Source: Nocardia coubleae NBRC 108252 (GTDB taxonomy: Bacteria; Actinomycetota; Actinomycetes; Mycobacteriales; Mycobacteriaceae). Taken from it: a stretch of 64,000 nucleotides of DNA. Below are positions 16,041 to 24,424 of the stretch, piece after piece. The notes under the pieces were generated by a model. The model saw only the letters and a list, made by a program, of their open reading frames with translations, made no database searches and was not told the DNA's origin. The stretch lies in contig NZ_BDBD01000018.1 in assembly GCF_001612805.1 (NCBI RefSeq), positions 1 to 64,000 of the forward strand, written 5' to 3'. The stretch's first letter is position 1. The number at the start of each line of letters is the position of its first letter. The position numbers and the translations under genes are program-made.

Positions 16041-17219
16041 ATGTCGTCTGTGCCGCCCACCGTCGCCCGCTTGCGCCCCTTCGGCTCGACCATTTTCGCA
16101 GAGATGACCGAACTGGCCGTGCGCCACGACGCGGTGAATCTCGGACAGGGATTCCCCGACACCGACGGTCCGGCGAGCATGCTCGAGGTCGCCCGCACCG
16201 CCATCGCCGAGGGCCACAACCAGTACCCGCCGGGTCGAGGAGTGCCCGCCCTGCGCCGCGCCGTCGCCGACGATCGCGCCCGCCGCTACGGCACCCGCTA
16301 CGACCCCGACACCGAGGTCCTGGTCACCGTCGGCGCCACGGAAGCGATCAGCGCGACACTGCTCGGCCTGGTGGAACCGGGCGCGGAGGTGGTGCTCATC
16401 GAGCCCTACTACGACTCCTATGCCGCCGCGGTCGCCCTGGCGGGTGCGCAGCGACGGACCGCGCGCCTGGTTCCCGACGGCGACCGCTTCGTTCTCGACC
16501 TGGACAGCCTGCGTTCCGCGATCACCCCGAAAACCCGCATGCTGGTGATCAATTCACCGCACAACCCCACCGGCTCGGTGCTCTCGCGCGACGAACTCGC
16601 CGCGATCGCCGAGCTGGCGCGCGAACACGATCTGCTGGTGCTGGCCGACGAGGTGTACGAGCACCTCGTGTACGACGGCGTGGAGCACGTCAGCATCTCG
16701 ACGCTGCCGGGGATGCGCGAGCGAACCATCGTGGTGTCCAGCGCGGCGAAGACTTTCAATGTCACCGGCTGGAAGATCGGCTGGGCGTGCGCGCCCGCGC
16801 CACTGCTGAACGCTGTGCTCACGGCGAAACAGTTCATGACCTTCGTCGGTGGCGGGCCGTTCCAGCCCGCCGTCGCCCAGGCGATCGACACCGAGCTGGA
16901 GTGGGTGCACGGCATGCGTGACGGTCTCGCCGACAAACGTCTCCGGCTCTCGGATGCATTGCGTGACACCGGCTTCGCCGTGTCGTCCACCGCGGGCGGC
17001 TACTTCGTGTGTGCTGATGTGCGACCGCTCGGCATCGACGACGGGTTGACGTTGTGCCGGGAGATGCCTGCTCGGCTCGGCGTGGCCGCCGTGCCGGTGA
17101 GCGCGTTCGTCGACCATCCCGACGAGTGGAAACACCTGGTGCGCTTCACCTTCAGCAAGCGGGACGAAACCATCGACGAGGGCGCCCGCCGGTTGCGCGC
17201 GGGAGTCGCGACTCGCTGA
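16041..17219 (+). CDS. dapC: N-succinyldiaminopimelate aminotransferase (DapC)
   Basis: This 392-residue fold-type I PLP aminotransferase has NLGQGFPDTDGP at the N-terminus, NSPHNPTGSV, the DEVYEHLVYDG segment, the PLP-binding lysine at Lys237 (SSAAKTFNVTGWKIGW) and a C-terminal arginine (LVRFTFSK). It matches M. tuberculosis DapC (Rv0858c), which transaminates N-succinyl-2-amino-6-oxopimelate in the lysine/meso-diaminopimelate route to peptidoglycan. The ATG at 16041 aligns with the family N-terminus; a GTG at 15990 would add 17 atypical residues. Related aminotransferases (kynurenine type) are the main alternative. Confidence 0.87.
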   Translation: MSSVPPTVARLRPFGSTIFAEMTELAVRHDAVNLGQGFPDTDGPASMLEVARTAIAEGHNQYPPGRGVPALRRAVADDRARRYGTRYDPDTEVLVTVGATEAISATLLGLVEPGAEVVLIEPYYDSYAAAVALAGAQRRTARLVPDGDRFVLDLDSLRSAITPKTRMLVINSPHNPTGSVLSRDELAAIAELAREHDLLVLADEVYEHLVYDGVEHVSISTLPGMRERTIVVSSAAKTFNVTGWKIGWACAPAPLLNAVLTAKQFMTFVGGGPFQPAVAQAIDTELEWVHGMRDGLADKRLRLSDALRDTGFAVSSTAGGYFVCADVRPLGIDDGLTLCREMPARLGVAAVPVSAFVDHPDEWKHLVRFTFSKRDETIDEGARRLRAGVATR

Positions 17220-17235
17220 TCGGCGAGACTGCCGG

Positions 17236-17910
17236 TCAGTCCCGGGCGTGGCGGGCGGTGGGTGCGTGCCAGCCGTAATGCCGTGCGAGCAAACGGAATC
17301 CGACGGCGCCCGCGGCGGCGAGCAATCCTGTCCAGGTCTGGTAGATGTCCAGGTGCAGCAGGACGGCGGTGGTCGCGGCGCCGAACAGGGCGGGGATCGC
17401 GTAGAGATCCTGGTCGGGTCGCAGCACCAGGGGTACCTCGCCGCTGAGCACGTCGCGCAGCACGCCGCCGCCGATGGCTGTCGTCATGCCGAGCAGGGCG
17501 GCGGTCGGCGCGCCGAGGCCGACCGAGTCGGCGATCACGGTGCCGGTGACACAGAACAGTCCGAGCCCGATCGCGTCGGCCACTTCGAGTGGGCCCTTGG
17601 TGAGCCGTGGCGAGGGCGCGATGAAGTACAGGATCAGCGCGGTCACGATCGACGCGGTCAGGAAGGTCAGGTCGGTGAACGCGGCGGGCGGGGTGCGTCC
17701 GATGAGCAGGTCGCGCACGATGCCGCCGCCGAGCGCCGTCGCGCAGCCGAGCACGACCATCCCGAACAGGTCGAGCCGCTTGCGCACCGCGACCAGCGCA
17801 CCCGACGCGGCGAACGAGATCACCCCGAGCAGCTCGCCGCTGCGATGCACCACGGTGACCGCCTCGTCGAGCTGCGCCGCCAGCGCGCCCGCCATCACCA
17901 CACCACTCAC
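17236..17910 (-). CDS. Trimeric intracellular cation channel-like membrane protein (UPF0126)
   Basis: This protein of about 224 residues is a polytopic membrane protein with two copies of the glycine-rich motif GGGxxRDxL (GGGIVRDLLIG and GGGVLRDVLSG), the hallmark of the bacterial TRIC/YicG family, whose members form homotrimeric potassium or cation channels. Seven hydrophobic segments are expected. The second of two tandem GTG codons (17910) sits 6 nt after GAAAGGAG and is the favoured start. It converges with dapC. Confidence 0.85.
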   Translation of the reverse strand: MSGVVMAGALAAQLDEAVTVVHRSGELLGVISFAASGALVAVRKRLDLFGMVVLGCATALGGGIVRDLLIGRTPPAAFTDLTFLTASIVTALILYFIAPSPRLTKGPLEVADAIGLGLFCVTGTVIADSVGLGAPTAALLGMTTAIGGGVLRDVLSGEVPLVLRPDQDLYAIPALFGAATTAVLLHLDIYQTWTGLLAAAGAVGFRLLARHYGWHAPTARHARD

Positions 17911-18024
17911 CACCCGCTCCTTTCCGCTGCAAGCAGGGTGGCACGGCGACCCCCGGCGACCGCACACCCGCCCATGTGTCGCAGCGCACGCCCTCCAGCG
18001 CGCCGGGGCAGGTCGGCGCGCGCC

Positions 18025-18669
18025 TTACACCGGAGCGGGGCGGGTTCGGTCGGTCGCGAGGAGGATCGCGATGCTGCCCAGGGCGGTGCCCATCAGATAG
18101 CGCTGGATGCGCAACCACAGCGGGCGGGCGGTGAGGAAGGCGGCCAGGCCCGCGGCACCGAGGACGATCAGCGCGTTGACCGTGAGGGCCACCGTGATCT
18201 GGATCGCGCCGAGCGACAGGCTCTGCAACCACAGCGAACCGAGGGCCGGGTCGATGAACTGCGGGATCAGGGCCATGTACATGATCGCGATCTTCGGGTT
18301 GAGCAGGTTGGTGAGAAAACCCATCGTGAACAGGCGCCGAGCCGGATCGGCGGGCAGCGCGGCGGGCGCGAACACCGAGACTCCACCGGGCCGGATCGCC
18401 TGCCACGCCAACCACAGTAGGTAGGCGGCACCGGCCAGCTTGAGCGCGAGATACAGCCCGGGAACCACCGCGAACAACGCCGTGATCCCCGCCGTCGCGG
18501 CCAGCAGATACACCCCGAACCCGGCCGCCACACCCGTGAGCGAGATCATGCCCGCCCGGCGCCCCTGCGCGACCGTCCGCGAGACCAGGTACATCATGTT
18601 GGGCCCCGGCGTGAGCACCATCCCGAGCGCCGCCGCCCCCACACCGAAAACCGCCGCCGTCTGAAGCAT
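18025..18669 (-). CDS. LysE/RhtB family amino-acid exporter
   Basis: This 214-residue membrane protein has the canonical family N-terminus with LTPGPNMMYLVSRTVAQGRRAG and about six hydrophobic segments. It is a second LysE-type gene in the window, only distantly similar to that at 9285. Such proteins export homoserine, threonine or similar amino acids. It is followed by the TRIC-like gene on the same strand with a gap of about 115 bp, so the two need not be co-transcribed. Confidence 0.88.
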   Translation of the reverse strand: MLQTAAVFGVGAAALGMVLTPGPNMMYLVSRTVAQGRRAGMISLTGVAAGFGVYLLAATAGITALFAVVPGLYLALKLAGAAYLLWLAWQAIRPGGVSVFAPAALPADPARRLFTMGFLTNLLNPKIAIMYMALIPQFIDPALGSLWLQSLSLGAIQITVALTVNALIVLGAAGLAAFLTARPLWLRIQRYLMGTALGSIAILLATDRTRPAPV

Positions 18670-19077
18670 GAGACGAGTCTGACCTGGTCAGCGAGGCATG
18701 TCGCGGTCCAGTCGACGATCGCTGGACCGCTGTCGTCGTGCCGTCACCGGCCTCGGTCCGAGATCCACACCGCCTCGGTCACGAGCCACAGAGCAGTGGT
18801 TCGCGGCCGGGCGCTCAACAGCCCGCCATCGCGACGCCGAACCCTGTCACCGCAGGTCCGTACAATCGATCGAGCTGCCGAACCTCCCCGGAACGGCTCA
18901 CCAATCCCGACAATCCCGGCCGAACGCAACCCCGCACAGGCGAGTCTTACGAGCCGTTCGGGGCCGCCCCTTCGATTCAGCGCTCGAAGCGCATGCGCGC
19001 AGCGCGAGTCTCGAGCGCTGAATCGAAGGGTTACAGGCCCCGAACCCGCGGCCCCGGCCGCAAAGATACGGAGTGCT
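18670..19077. other. 408-bp divergent intergenic region
   Basis: This region separates the LysE-type exporter (-) from the XPB helicase (+). I see no gene in it. Its one clear structure is the perfect 20-bp inverted repeat at 18968-19030. No LexA-type SOS box (TCGAAC-N4-GTTCGA) is evident despite the repair-related gene downstream. Confidence 0.7.
18968..19030. repeat. Perfect 20-bp inverted repeat upstream of XPB helicase
   Basis: The arms 18968-18987 and 19011-19030 are exact reverse complements (20 of 20), around a 23-nt G/C-rich spacer that itself contains GCGCATGCGC. The 3' arm ends 47 bp before the GTG of the helicase gene. It could fold as a leader hairpin or serve as a dyad operator. 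Confidence 0.93.
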
Positions 19078-20748
19078 GTGACAGACGGTCCTTTGATCGT
19101 GCAGAGCGACAAGACCCTGCTGCTCGAGGTCGACCACGAGCTGGCAGGCACCGCGCGTCAGGCCATCGCGCCGTTCGCGGAGCTCGAGCGTGCCCCCGAG
19201 CACGTGCACACCTACCGCATCACCCCGCTGGCGCTGTGGAATGCCCGCGCGGCCGGTCACGACGCCGAGCAGGTGGTCGACGCGCTGGTGAACTTCTCGC
19301 GCTACGCCGTGCCGCAGCCGCTGCTGGTCGACATCGTCGACACCATGGGCCGCTACGGCCGGTTGCAGCTGGTCAAGCACCCCGCGCACGGCCTGTGCCT
19401 GGTGAGCCTGGACCGCGCGGTGCTCGAGGAGGTGCTGCGGCACAAGAAGATCGCGCCCATGCTCGGTGCCCGCATCGACGACGACACGGTGATCGTGCAC
19501 CCGTCCGAGCGCGGTCACATCAAGCAGATGCTGCTGAAGATCGGCTGGCCCGCCGAGGACCTGGCCGGGTATGTCGACGGTGAGGCGCACGACATCGGCC
19601 TCGACTACACCGAGGGCAAATGGCACCTGCGCGACTACCAGGAGATGGCCGCCGACTCGTTCTGGGCGGGCGGTTCGGGTGTGGTCGTGCTGCCGTGTGG
19701 CGCGGGCAAGACGATGGTCGGTGCCGCCGCGATGGCCAAGGCGAAGGCGACCACGCTGATCCTGGTGACCAATACCGTCGCGGGCAGGCAGTGGCGGCGT
19801 GAGCTGCTGGCGCGCACCACCCTCACCGAGGACGAGATCGGCGAGTACTCCGGTGAGCGCAAGGAGATCCGTCCGGTCACCATCGCGACCTACCAGGTCA
19901 TCACCCGTAAATCGAAGGGTGAGTACAAGCATCTCGAGCTGTTCGACAGCCGCGACTGGGGTCTGGTGATCTACGACGAGGTGCACCTGCTGCCCGCGCC
20001 CGTCTTCCGGATGACTGCCGATCTGCAGTCGCGCCGCAGGCTCGGGCTCACCGCCACGCTGGTGCGCGAGGACGGCCGCGAGGGCGACGTGTTCTCACTG
20101 ATCGGCCCGAAACGCTACGACGCGCCGTGGAAGGACATCGAGGCGCAGGGCTGGATCGCCCCCGCCGAGTGCATCGAGGTGCGAGTCACGCTCACCGACG
20201 CCGAACGCATGGCCTACGCCACGGCCGAACCGGAGGAGCGCTACAAACTGTGCTCCACCGCGCGCACCAAGATCCCGGTCGTCGAGTCGATCCTGGCCAG
20301 GCACGAGGGCGCACCCACCCTAGTGATCGGTGCCTACCTCGACCAGCTCGAGGAACTCGGTATCGACCTGAACGCTCCCGTCATCACCGGGGCGACGAAG
20401 AACCGCGAACGCGAGGCACTCTTCGACGCCTTCCGCTCCGGTGAGATCCCTGTGCTCGTGGTGAGCAAGGTGGCGAACTTCTCCATCGACCTGCCGGAAG
20501 CCTCGGTGGCGGTGCAGGTTTCGGGCACCTTCGGTTCACGGCAGGAGGAGGCCCAGCGTCTCGGTAGACTGTTGCGGCCGAAACAGGATGGGGGACAGGC
20601 ACATTTCTATTCGGTGGTCGCCCGCGACACCCTCGACGCCGAATATGCCGCGCACCGTCAGCGTTTCCTCGCCGAACAGGGGTATGCCTACCGCATCACC
20701 GATGCCGACGATCTGCTCGGGCCGGCCATCGGGGACAGCGGCGTGTAG
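19078..20748 (+). CDS. DNA repair helicase XPB (ERCC3-like)
   Basis: This 556-residue superfamily 2 3'-5' DNA helicase has an N-terminal damage-recognition-like domain, Walker A PCGAGKT (Lys211), a DEVH motif II at 300-303, LTATLVRED containing the RED motif, and a C-terminal helicase domain with QEEAQRLGRLLRPK. Size and motifs match M. tuberculosis XPB (Rv0861c, 549 residues). The protein probably unwinds DNA in excision repair. The GTG at 19078 follows GGAG at a 5-nt spacing; longer in-frame starts would translate through the upstream palindrome. Confidence 0.95.
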   Translation: MTDGPLIVQSDKTLLLEVDHELAGTARQAIAPFAELERAPEHVHTYRITPLALWNARAAGHDAEQVVDALVNFSRYAVPQPLLVDIVDTMGRYGRLQLVKHPAHGLCLVSLDRAVLEEVLRHKKIAPMLGARIDDDTVIVHPSERGHIKQMLLKIGWPAEDLAGYVDGEAHDIGLDYTEGKWHLRDYQEMAADSFWAGGSGVVVLPCGAGKTMVGAAAMAKAKATTLILVTNTVAGRQWRRELLARTTLTEDEIGEYSGERKEIRPVTIATYQVITRKSKGEYKHLELFDSRDWGLVIYDEVHLLPAPVFRMTADLQSRRRLGLTATLVREDGREGDVFSLIGPKRYDAPWKDIEAQGWIAPAECIEVRVTLTDAERMAYATAEPEERYKLCSTARTKIPVVESILARHEGAPTLVIGAYLDQLEELGIDLNAPVITGATKNREREALFDAFRSGEIPVLVVSKVANFSIDLPEASVAVQVSGTFGSRQEEAQRLGRLLRPKQDGGQAHFYSVVARDTLDAEYAAHRQRFLAEQGYAYRITDADDLLGPAIGDSGV

Positions 20749-20844
20749 CGCCGTTTCCCCGCTCAGGTGCCGGTAGCGTGCGGGTCGGAACCCCCGGCAG
20801 ATAAGTGGAGGCAACACCTCCGCAACTTGTGCTAGGAAGGAAAC

Positions 20845-21510
20845 GTGCGCCGCTTCGAATTCGAGGTCGACCGTGAGCATGCTCATGCGGTCAACGAGAC
20901 CTTCACCGGATTACGCAGGATGCGGGTGCTCGCCCTGCTCGCCGCCGGGCTGGCCGTCGCGGCCACCGCCGCGTTCCTGTGGAGCGGGCAGGCCTGGGGG
21001 TATCTGCTCGCCTTCGTGTGTGCCCTCGCCGCGGTCATCGCCCTGTGGGTCGCGCTGTGGACACCGCACCGCTCCGATATCGAAAAGCTCTACCGCGACG
21101 GGGTTCTCGTGCCCGCCGTCGTCTGTGCGGCGGAACCGAACGGGATCATCCTGCTCGCCCTCGTCGACACCGCCGAAGCCACCGCGTCCGCGCGGGGCTG
21201 GGCCCTGGTCACCCGCAAGGTGCGCGCGCTGCCCGGCCACGAACCGACACTGGGGGAGCGGGTGCCGTCGGTTGCGGTGCGCACCGACGGCGCACCCCGT
21301 CAGGTCGGCGAACGCTGGCAGCTGGTGACGGCCATGCCGATCGCCTGGGGCACCCGCGACCGCACGGTGATCGAGCGGGCCCGCGACACCATCTCCGACC
21401 TCGAATGGCGCCTGCTCGCCGACAATCTCGCCCTCGCCGCGCGGGTGCGCCGCACCGCGACCAAGCGGCTGATGCTCGACCCGCAACACCTGCCGCCGGA
21501 ACTGGCCTGA
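20845..21510 (+). CDS. DUF3239-like membrane protein
   Basis: This 221-residue protein has a short cytoplasmic start, two adjacent hydrophobic segments (about residues 28-70, VLALLAAGLAVAATAAFLW and LLAFVCALAAVIALWVALW) and a soluble domain of roughly 150 residues. The arrangement resembles DUF3239 proteins of corynebacteria and nocardiae; function is unknown. The GTG start follows AGGAAGGAA at good spacing. A small GGAGG/CCTCC hairpin lies just upstream (about 20811-20827). It lies on the XPB strand, 96 bp downstream. Confidence 0.7.
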   Translation: MRRFEFEVDREHAHAVNETFTGLRRMRVLALLAAGLAVAATAAFLWSGQAWGYLLAFVCALAAVIALWVALWTPHRSDIEKLYRDGVLVPAVVCAAEPNGIILLALVDTAEATASARGWALVTRKVRALPGHEPTLGERVPSVAVRTDGAPRQVGERWQLVTAMPIAWGTRDRTVIERARDTISDLEWRLLADNLALAARVRRTATKRLMLDPQHLPPELA

Positions 21511-21553
21511 ACGGCGCTCGCCTGCGACGATACTCGGATCCGAGTCGGCGAGA

Positions 21554-22960
21554 ATGGGGGTCCGCGGCATGCGATGGTCGGCAGGTTCGGTGGTGGTGCT
21601 GGCGCTCCTCGCACTGGGAATCCCGCCGGTAGCAGCGGATCCGGGCCTGGTCGGTGCGCCGGGGCTCGGCGATCCGTACTACCCGCTCGACGGCAACGGC
21701 GGCTACGACGTGAGCCATTACGACATCACCGTCGACTACGACCCACCGACCCATCAGTTGCGCGGCACCGCGCGCATCGATGCGCGGGTGAATCAGCCGC
21801 TGGCGCAATTCAATCTGGACTATCGCGGTCCCGATGTGCTCATGGTGACCGTCAACGGCCAGCCTGCCGGGTTCGCGCGTGAGGGCGACCACGAACTCGT
21901 CGTCTCCCCGCTGCTGCCGCTGCTGCCCGGACTGCCGATGCGCATTGTCATCGACTACGCGGGCGAGGCGGCCGACACCGAGGGCGAGGGGTGGACGTAC
22001 GCGCCGAGCGGTGGCGCCTTCGCCATCGGCCAGCCGCACAGCGCGAGCAGCTGGTACCCGCTCAACGACACACCCTTGGACAAGGCGACTTTCACGTTGC
22101 ACGCCACGGTGCCCGCCGAATGGGAGGTGATGTCGACCGGTGCGCGCACCCGCCACGAGGCGCGCGACGGCAAGCTGCACACCAGCTGGGAAACCCGCAG
22201 CCCCGTGCTCGGCTACCTCACCACCATCGCCGTGGACCACTTCACCTTTCTCGAACAGCGCCGTGCCGACGGCACACCGGTGCTGAGCGCGTTCGCCCCC
22301 GATTCCGACGACAATCGCGCCGACGAACAACGCCTCCCCGAGATCCTCGACTTCCTCGAAAACCTCTACGGTCCTTACCCCTTCGAGGTAGCCGGCGGCA
22401 TCTATGTGGACGCCGAAGTCCCGTTCTCGCTCGAAACCCAGACCCGGCCCACCTACGCGCCGTGGGCCGATCTCAATACCGTGGTGCACGAGCTGGCACA
22501 TCAGTGGTGGGGCGACACCATGTCGGTACGGCAGTGGTCCGATATCTGCCTCAACGAGTGCTTCGCCAGCTATACCGCCGACTACCTGTGGATCGAGCGC
22601 GTCGACGGTGTCGATGTGGATGCGAAGTACCGTGAGGACATCGCGAAATACCGGTGGGAGCAAGACTTCTGGACGTACCCGCTGGCCGACCCCGGCGCCG
22701 GTAGCGAGTTCACCTCCGTCTATTGGCGTGGCCCCCTTTTCCTGCACGCCCTGCGCAAACTGATCGGTGACGACGTGTTCTTCACGGCCGTCAAGGATTT
22801 CGTGAACGCCCACCGCGACGGCCATGCCTCGATGCCGGAATTCCGCGCGTTCGTCCAGAGCCGGACCTCGATGCCACTCGGCGATTTCCTGTCCGAATGG
22901 CTGGACGGTACGACCCCGCCGCGCGAAACATTCCTGTTCCCGGGAACATTGCGCCGATAG
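21554..22960 (+). CDS. Exported M1 family metallopeptidase
   Basis: This 468-residue protein begins with a Sec signal peptide (hydrophobic core VVVLALLALGIPPVAA, likely cleavage before DPG) and contains the M1 gluzincin zinc site, HELAH starting at His312 with the third ligand Glu335 (LNECFASY). It has the N-terminal beta-rich domain and the catalytic domain but lacks the large C-terminal helical domain of PepN, as in other short secreted actinobacterial M1 enzymes. The aminopeptidase-type GAMEN motif is not obvious. It converges with the coiled-coil gene with 2 bp between stops. Confidence 0.9.
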   Translation: MGVRGMRWSAGSVVVLALLALGIPPVAADPGLVGAPGLGDPYYPLDGNGGYDVSHYDITVDYDPPTHQLRGTARIDARVNQPLAQFNLDYRGPDVLMVTVNGQPAGFAREGDHELVVSPLLPLLPGLPMRIVIDYAGEAADTEGEGWTYAPSGGAFAIGQPHSASSWYPLNDTPLDKATFTLHATVPAEWEVMSTGARTRHEARDGKLHTSWETRSPVLGYLTTIAVDHFTFLEQRRADGTPVLSAFAPDSDDNRADEQRLPEILDFLENLYGPYPFEVAGGIYVDAEVPFSLETQTRPTYAPWADLNTVVHELAHQWWGDTMSVRQWSDICLNECFASYTADYLWIERVDGVDVDAKYREDIAKYRWEQDFWTYPLADPGAGSEFTSVYWRGPLFLHALRKLIGDDVFFTAVKDFVNAHRDGHASMPEFRAFVQSRTSMPLGDFLSEWLDGTTPPRETFLFPGTLRR

Positions 22961-22962
22961 GG

Positions 22963-23814
22963 TCAGTTCTCCTCGAGGCGGGAGCGTGCCCGCTCGACCC
23001 ACCGCTGCATCCGCTCGAATTGCGTCTTGGCCGAGGTCAATTCACCACGCGCGCGGTGCTCGGCGGTCCGCAGGAAATGCCGTTGCTGCTCGGCGTGCTC
23101 GAGGTCGGCGCGCAACTGCTCGATCCGCTGCTCGACTTCGTCGAGTTCGGACTTGGCCTGCGCCGCAGCCTCTTCCGCTTCATTGCGGGCGGCCTCGGCC
23201 TCCGCCAGCCCGGACTCCGCGTCGTCGAGTTCCTGCTTCGCCTCGGCGCGCCGGGCCGCCTCGGCGTCCTCGGTCGACTTCTTTGGACGAGCCTTCTTCG
23301 CCGGAGCCTTGCCCTTGCCGCCCGTGATCGCGACCAGCCCGGCCGGACCGAAACCGTCATAGGTGACCGTGGCGGGCAGCACCCCGGCTCGGACCTGGTC
23401 GGCGACATCCGGGTCGGCCAGCGCGGCCGTGAGCGTCTGACCGACCTCCCGCAACACCTGCTCGCTCGCGGGGCGGTCGTGCTCGGCGGCCAGCTCACCC
23501 GCCCGCTTGGTCATGGCGTTCACCACCTGCTGACGTTGCGCACCGAGCGCGCGCAACTTGTCACCGGAGAGCTGACGCTGTGCCGACCGCAGCGCGTCAC
23601 CCAGATCCAGCAGCGCCGCGATCTCCTTCGGCGCGTGCCGGGCCAGCAGATTCACCGTCCACGCCGCGACCGTCGGCTTGCGCAGGGCACCGATGGCCTT
23701 GGCCAGCTCGCGATCGCCGTCGTCACGGGCCTGGGCCGCACGTTCGGTGCGTGTCGCGACGAAGTCGGCCGGGTCGAGACCGTACAGCTCGCCCGCGACA
23801 TCGTCGATGGTCAT
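22963..23814 (-). CDS. Conserved coiled-coil protein
   Basis: This 283-residue protein has an alpha-helical N-terminal half (GLDPADFVATRTERAAQARDDGDRELAKAIGALRKPTVAAWTVNLLAR), a lysine-rich hinge (KGKAPAKKARPKKS) and a long C-terminal coiled coil rich in Glu, Ala and Arg (about residues 180-280). There is no signal peptide or membrane segment. Similar proteins occur in mycobacteria and nocardiae; I know of no assigned function. The basic hinge followed by a coiled coil would suit nucleic-acid binding, but this is inference. Confidence 0.7.
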   Translation of the reverse strand: MTIDDVAGELYGLDPADFVATRTERAAQARDDGDRELAKAIGALRKPTVAAWTVNLLARHAPKEIAALLDLGDALRSAQRQLSGDKLRALGAQRQQVVNAMTKRAGELAAEHDRPASEQVLREVGQTLTAALADPDVADQVRAGVLPATVTYDGFGPAGLVAITGGKGKAPAKKARPKKSTEDAEAARRAEAKQELDDAESGLAEAEAARNEAEEAAAQAKSELDEVEQRIEQLRADLEHAEQQRHFLRTAEHRARGELTSAKTQFERMQRWVERARSRLEEN

Positions 23815-23913
23815 CCTCCGATCGTATCCATGGGGGGAGCGGCGGAGGTGGGCGTTTGGGTATCGTCACCGGCGGTCATATCGGCTGAACCGTTCGGTGA
23901 GTGAGGTTTTGGA

Positions 23914-24420
23914 GTGTTTTTCCCAGGAAAGCGGCTGCTTGTCCGGCTCGTGTTCGCGCCAGTGGCGGCAGTCGCGCTGGTCGGGGCGGTAGCGGCGTGC
24001 TCGGGTGACAGCGAGGCGTCGTCGGCGCCTGCCGTCGGCTCGTGCGTCGAGGTCACCGACAACGCGGTCGACGCGATGAAGGCCACCGTCGGCGACTGCT
24101 CGTCGGCGAAGTCGAACTACCGGATCGCGCAGGTCGGCGCCGCGCCGCTGAACTGTACGGCCCAGAACGCCACCTTCAACGGCACGGTGGGCGACACCAA
24201 GACCGGTCTGTGCCTGTCGCCCAACTTCGCCGAAGGCGCCTGCTACGCCGACGCGGGCACCCGCCCGGTCGAGGCGGTGGACTGCACCGCGCCCGAAGCC
24301 ACGTTCAAGGTGGTCAAGCGCATCGACGGCGAGACCGACGAGATGTTGTGCGGCATGGACGCGACGCTGTACCGCACGGTCCCGGACCCCAAGACGACGT
24401 TCTGCATGGCCAAGCCCTGA
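23914..24420 (+). CDS. LppU-like lipoprotein
   Basis: This 168-residue protein has a type II signal peptide with lipobox VAAC (Cys29), so it should be lipid-anchored on the outer face of the membrane. The mature part has two related halves, each starting with a Cys and containing a second conserved Cys in a (V/E)xDC context (SCVEVTDNAVDAMKATVGDC and ACYADAGTRPVEAVDC), which fits a disulfide-stabilised duplicated fold as in mycobacterial LppU. Function is unknown. The start is a GTG close to GGAG; a slightly later start is possible. Confidence 0.78.
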   Translation: MFFPGKRLLVRLVFAPVAAVALVGAVAACSGDSEASSAPAVGSCVEVTDNAVDAMKATVGDCSSAKSNYRIAQVGAAPLNCTAQNATFNGTVGDTKTGLCLSPNFAEGACYADAGTRPVEAVDCTAPEATFKVVKRIDGETDEMLCGMDATLYRTVPDPKTTFCMAKP

Positions 24421-24424
24421 CGGG

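Noticed and set aside
18670..19077. SOS (LexA) box before the XPB helicase
   Set aside because: I looked for TCGAAC-N4-GTTCGA and found no acceptable match; the only dyad is the 20-bp inverted repeat.
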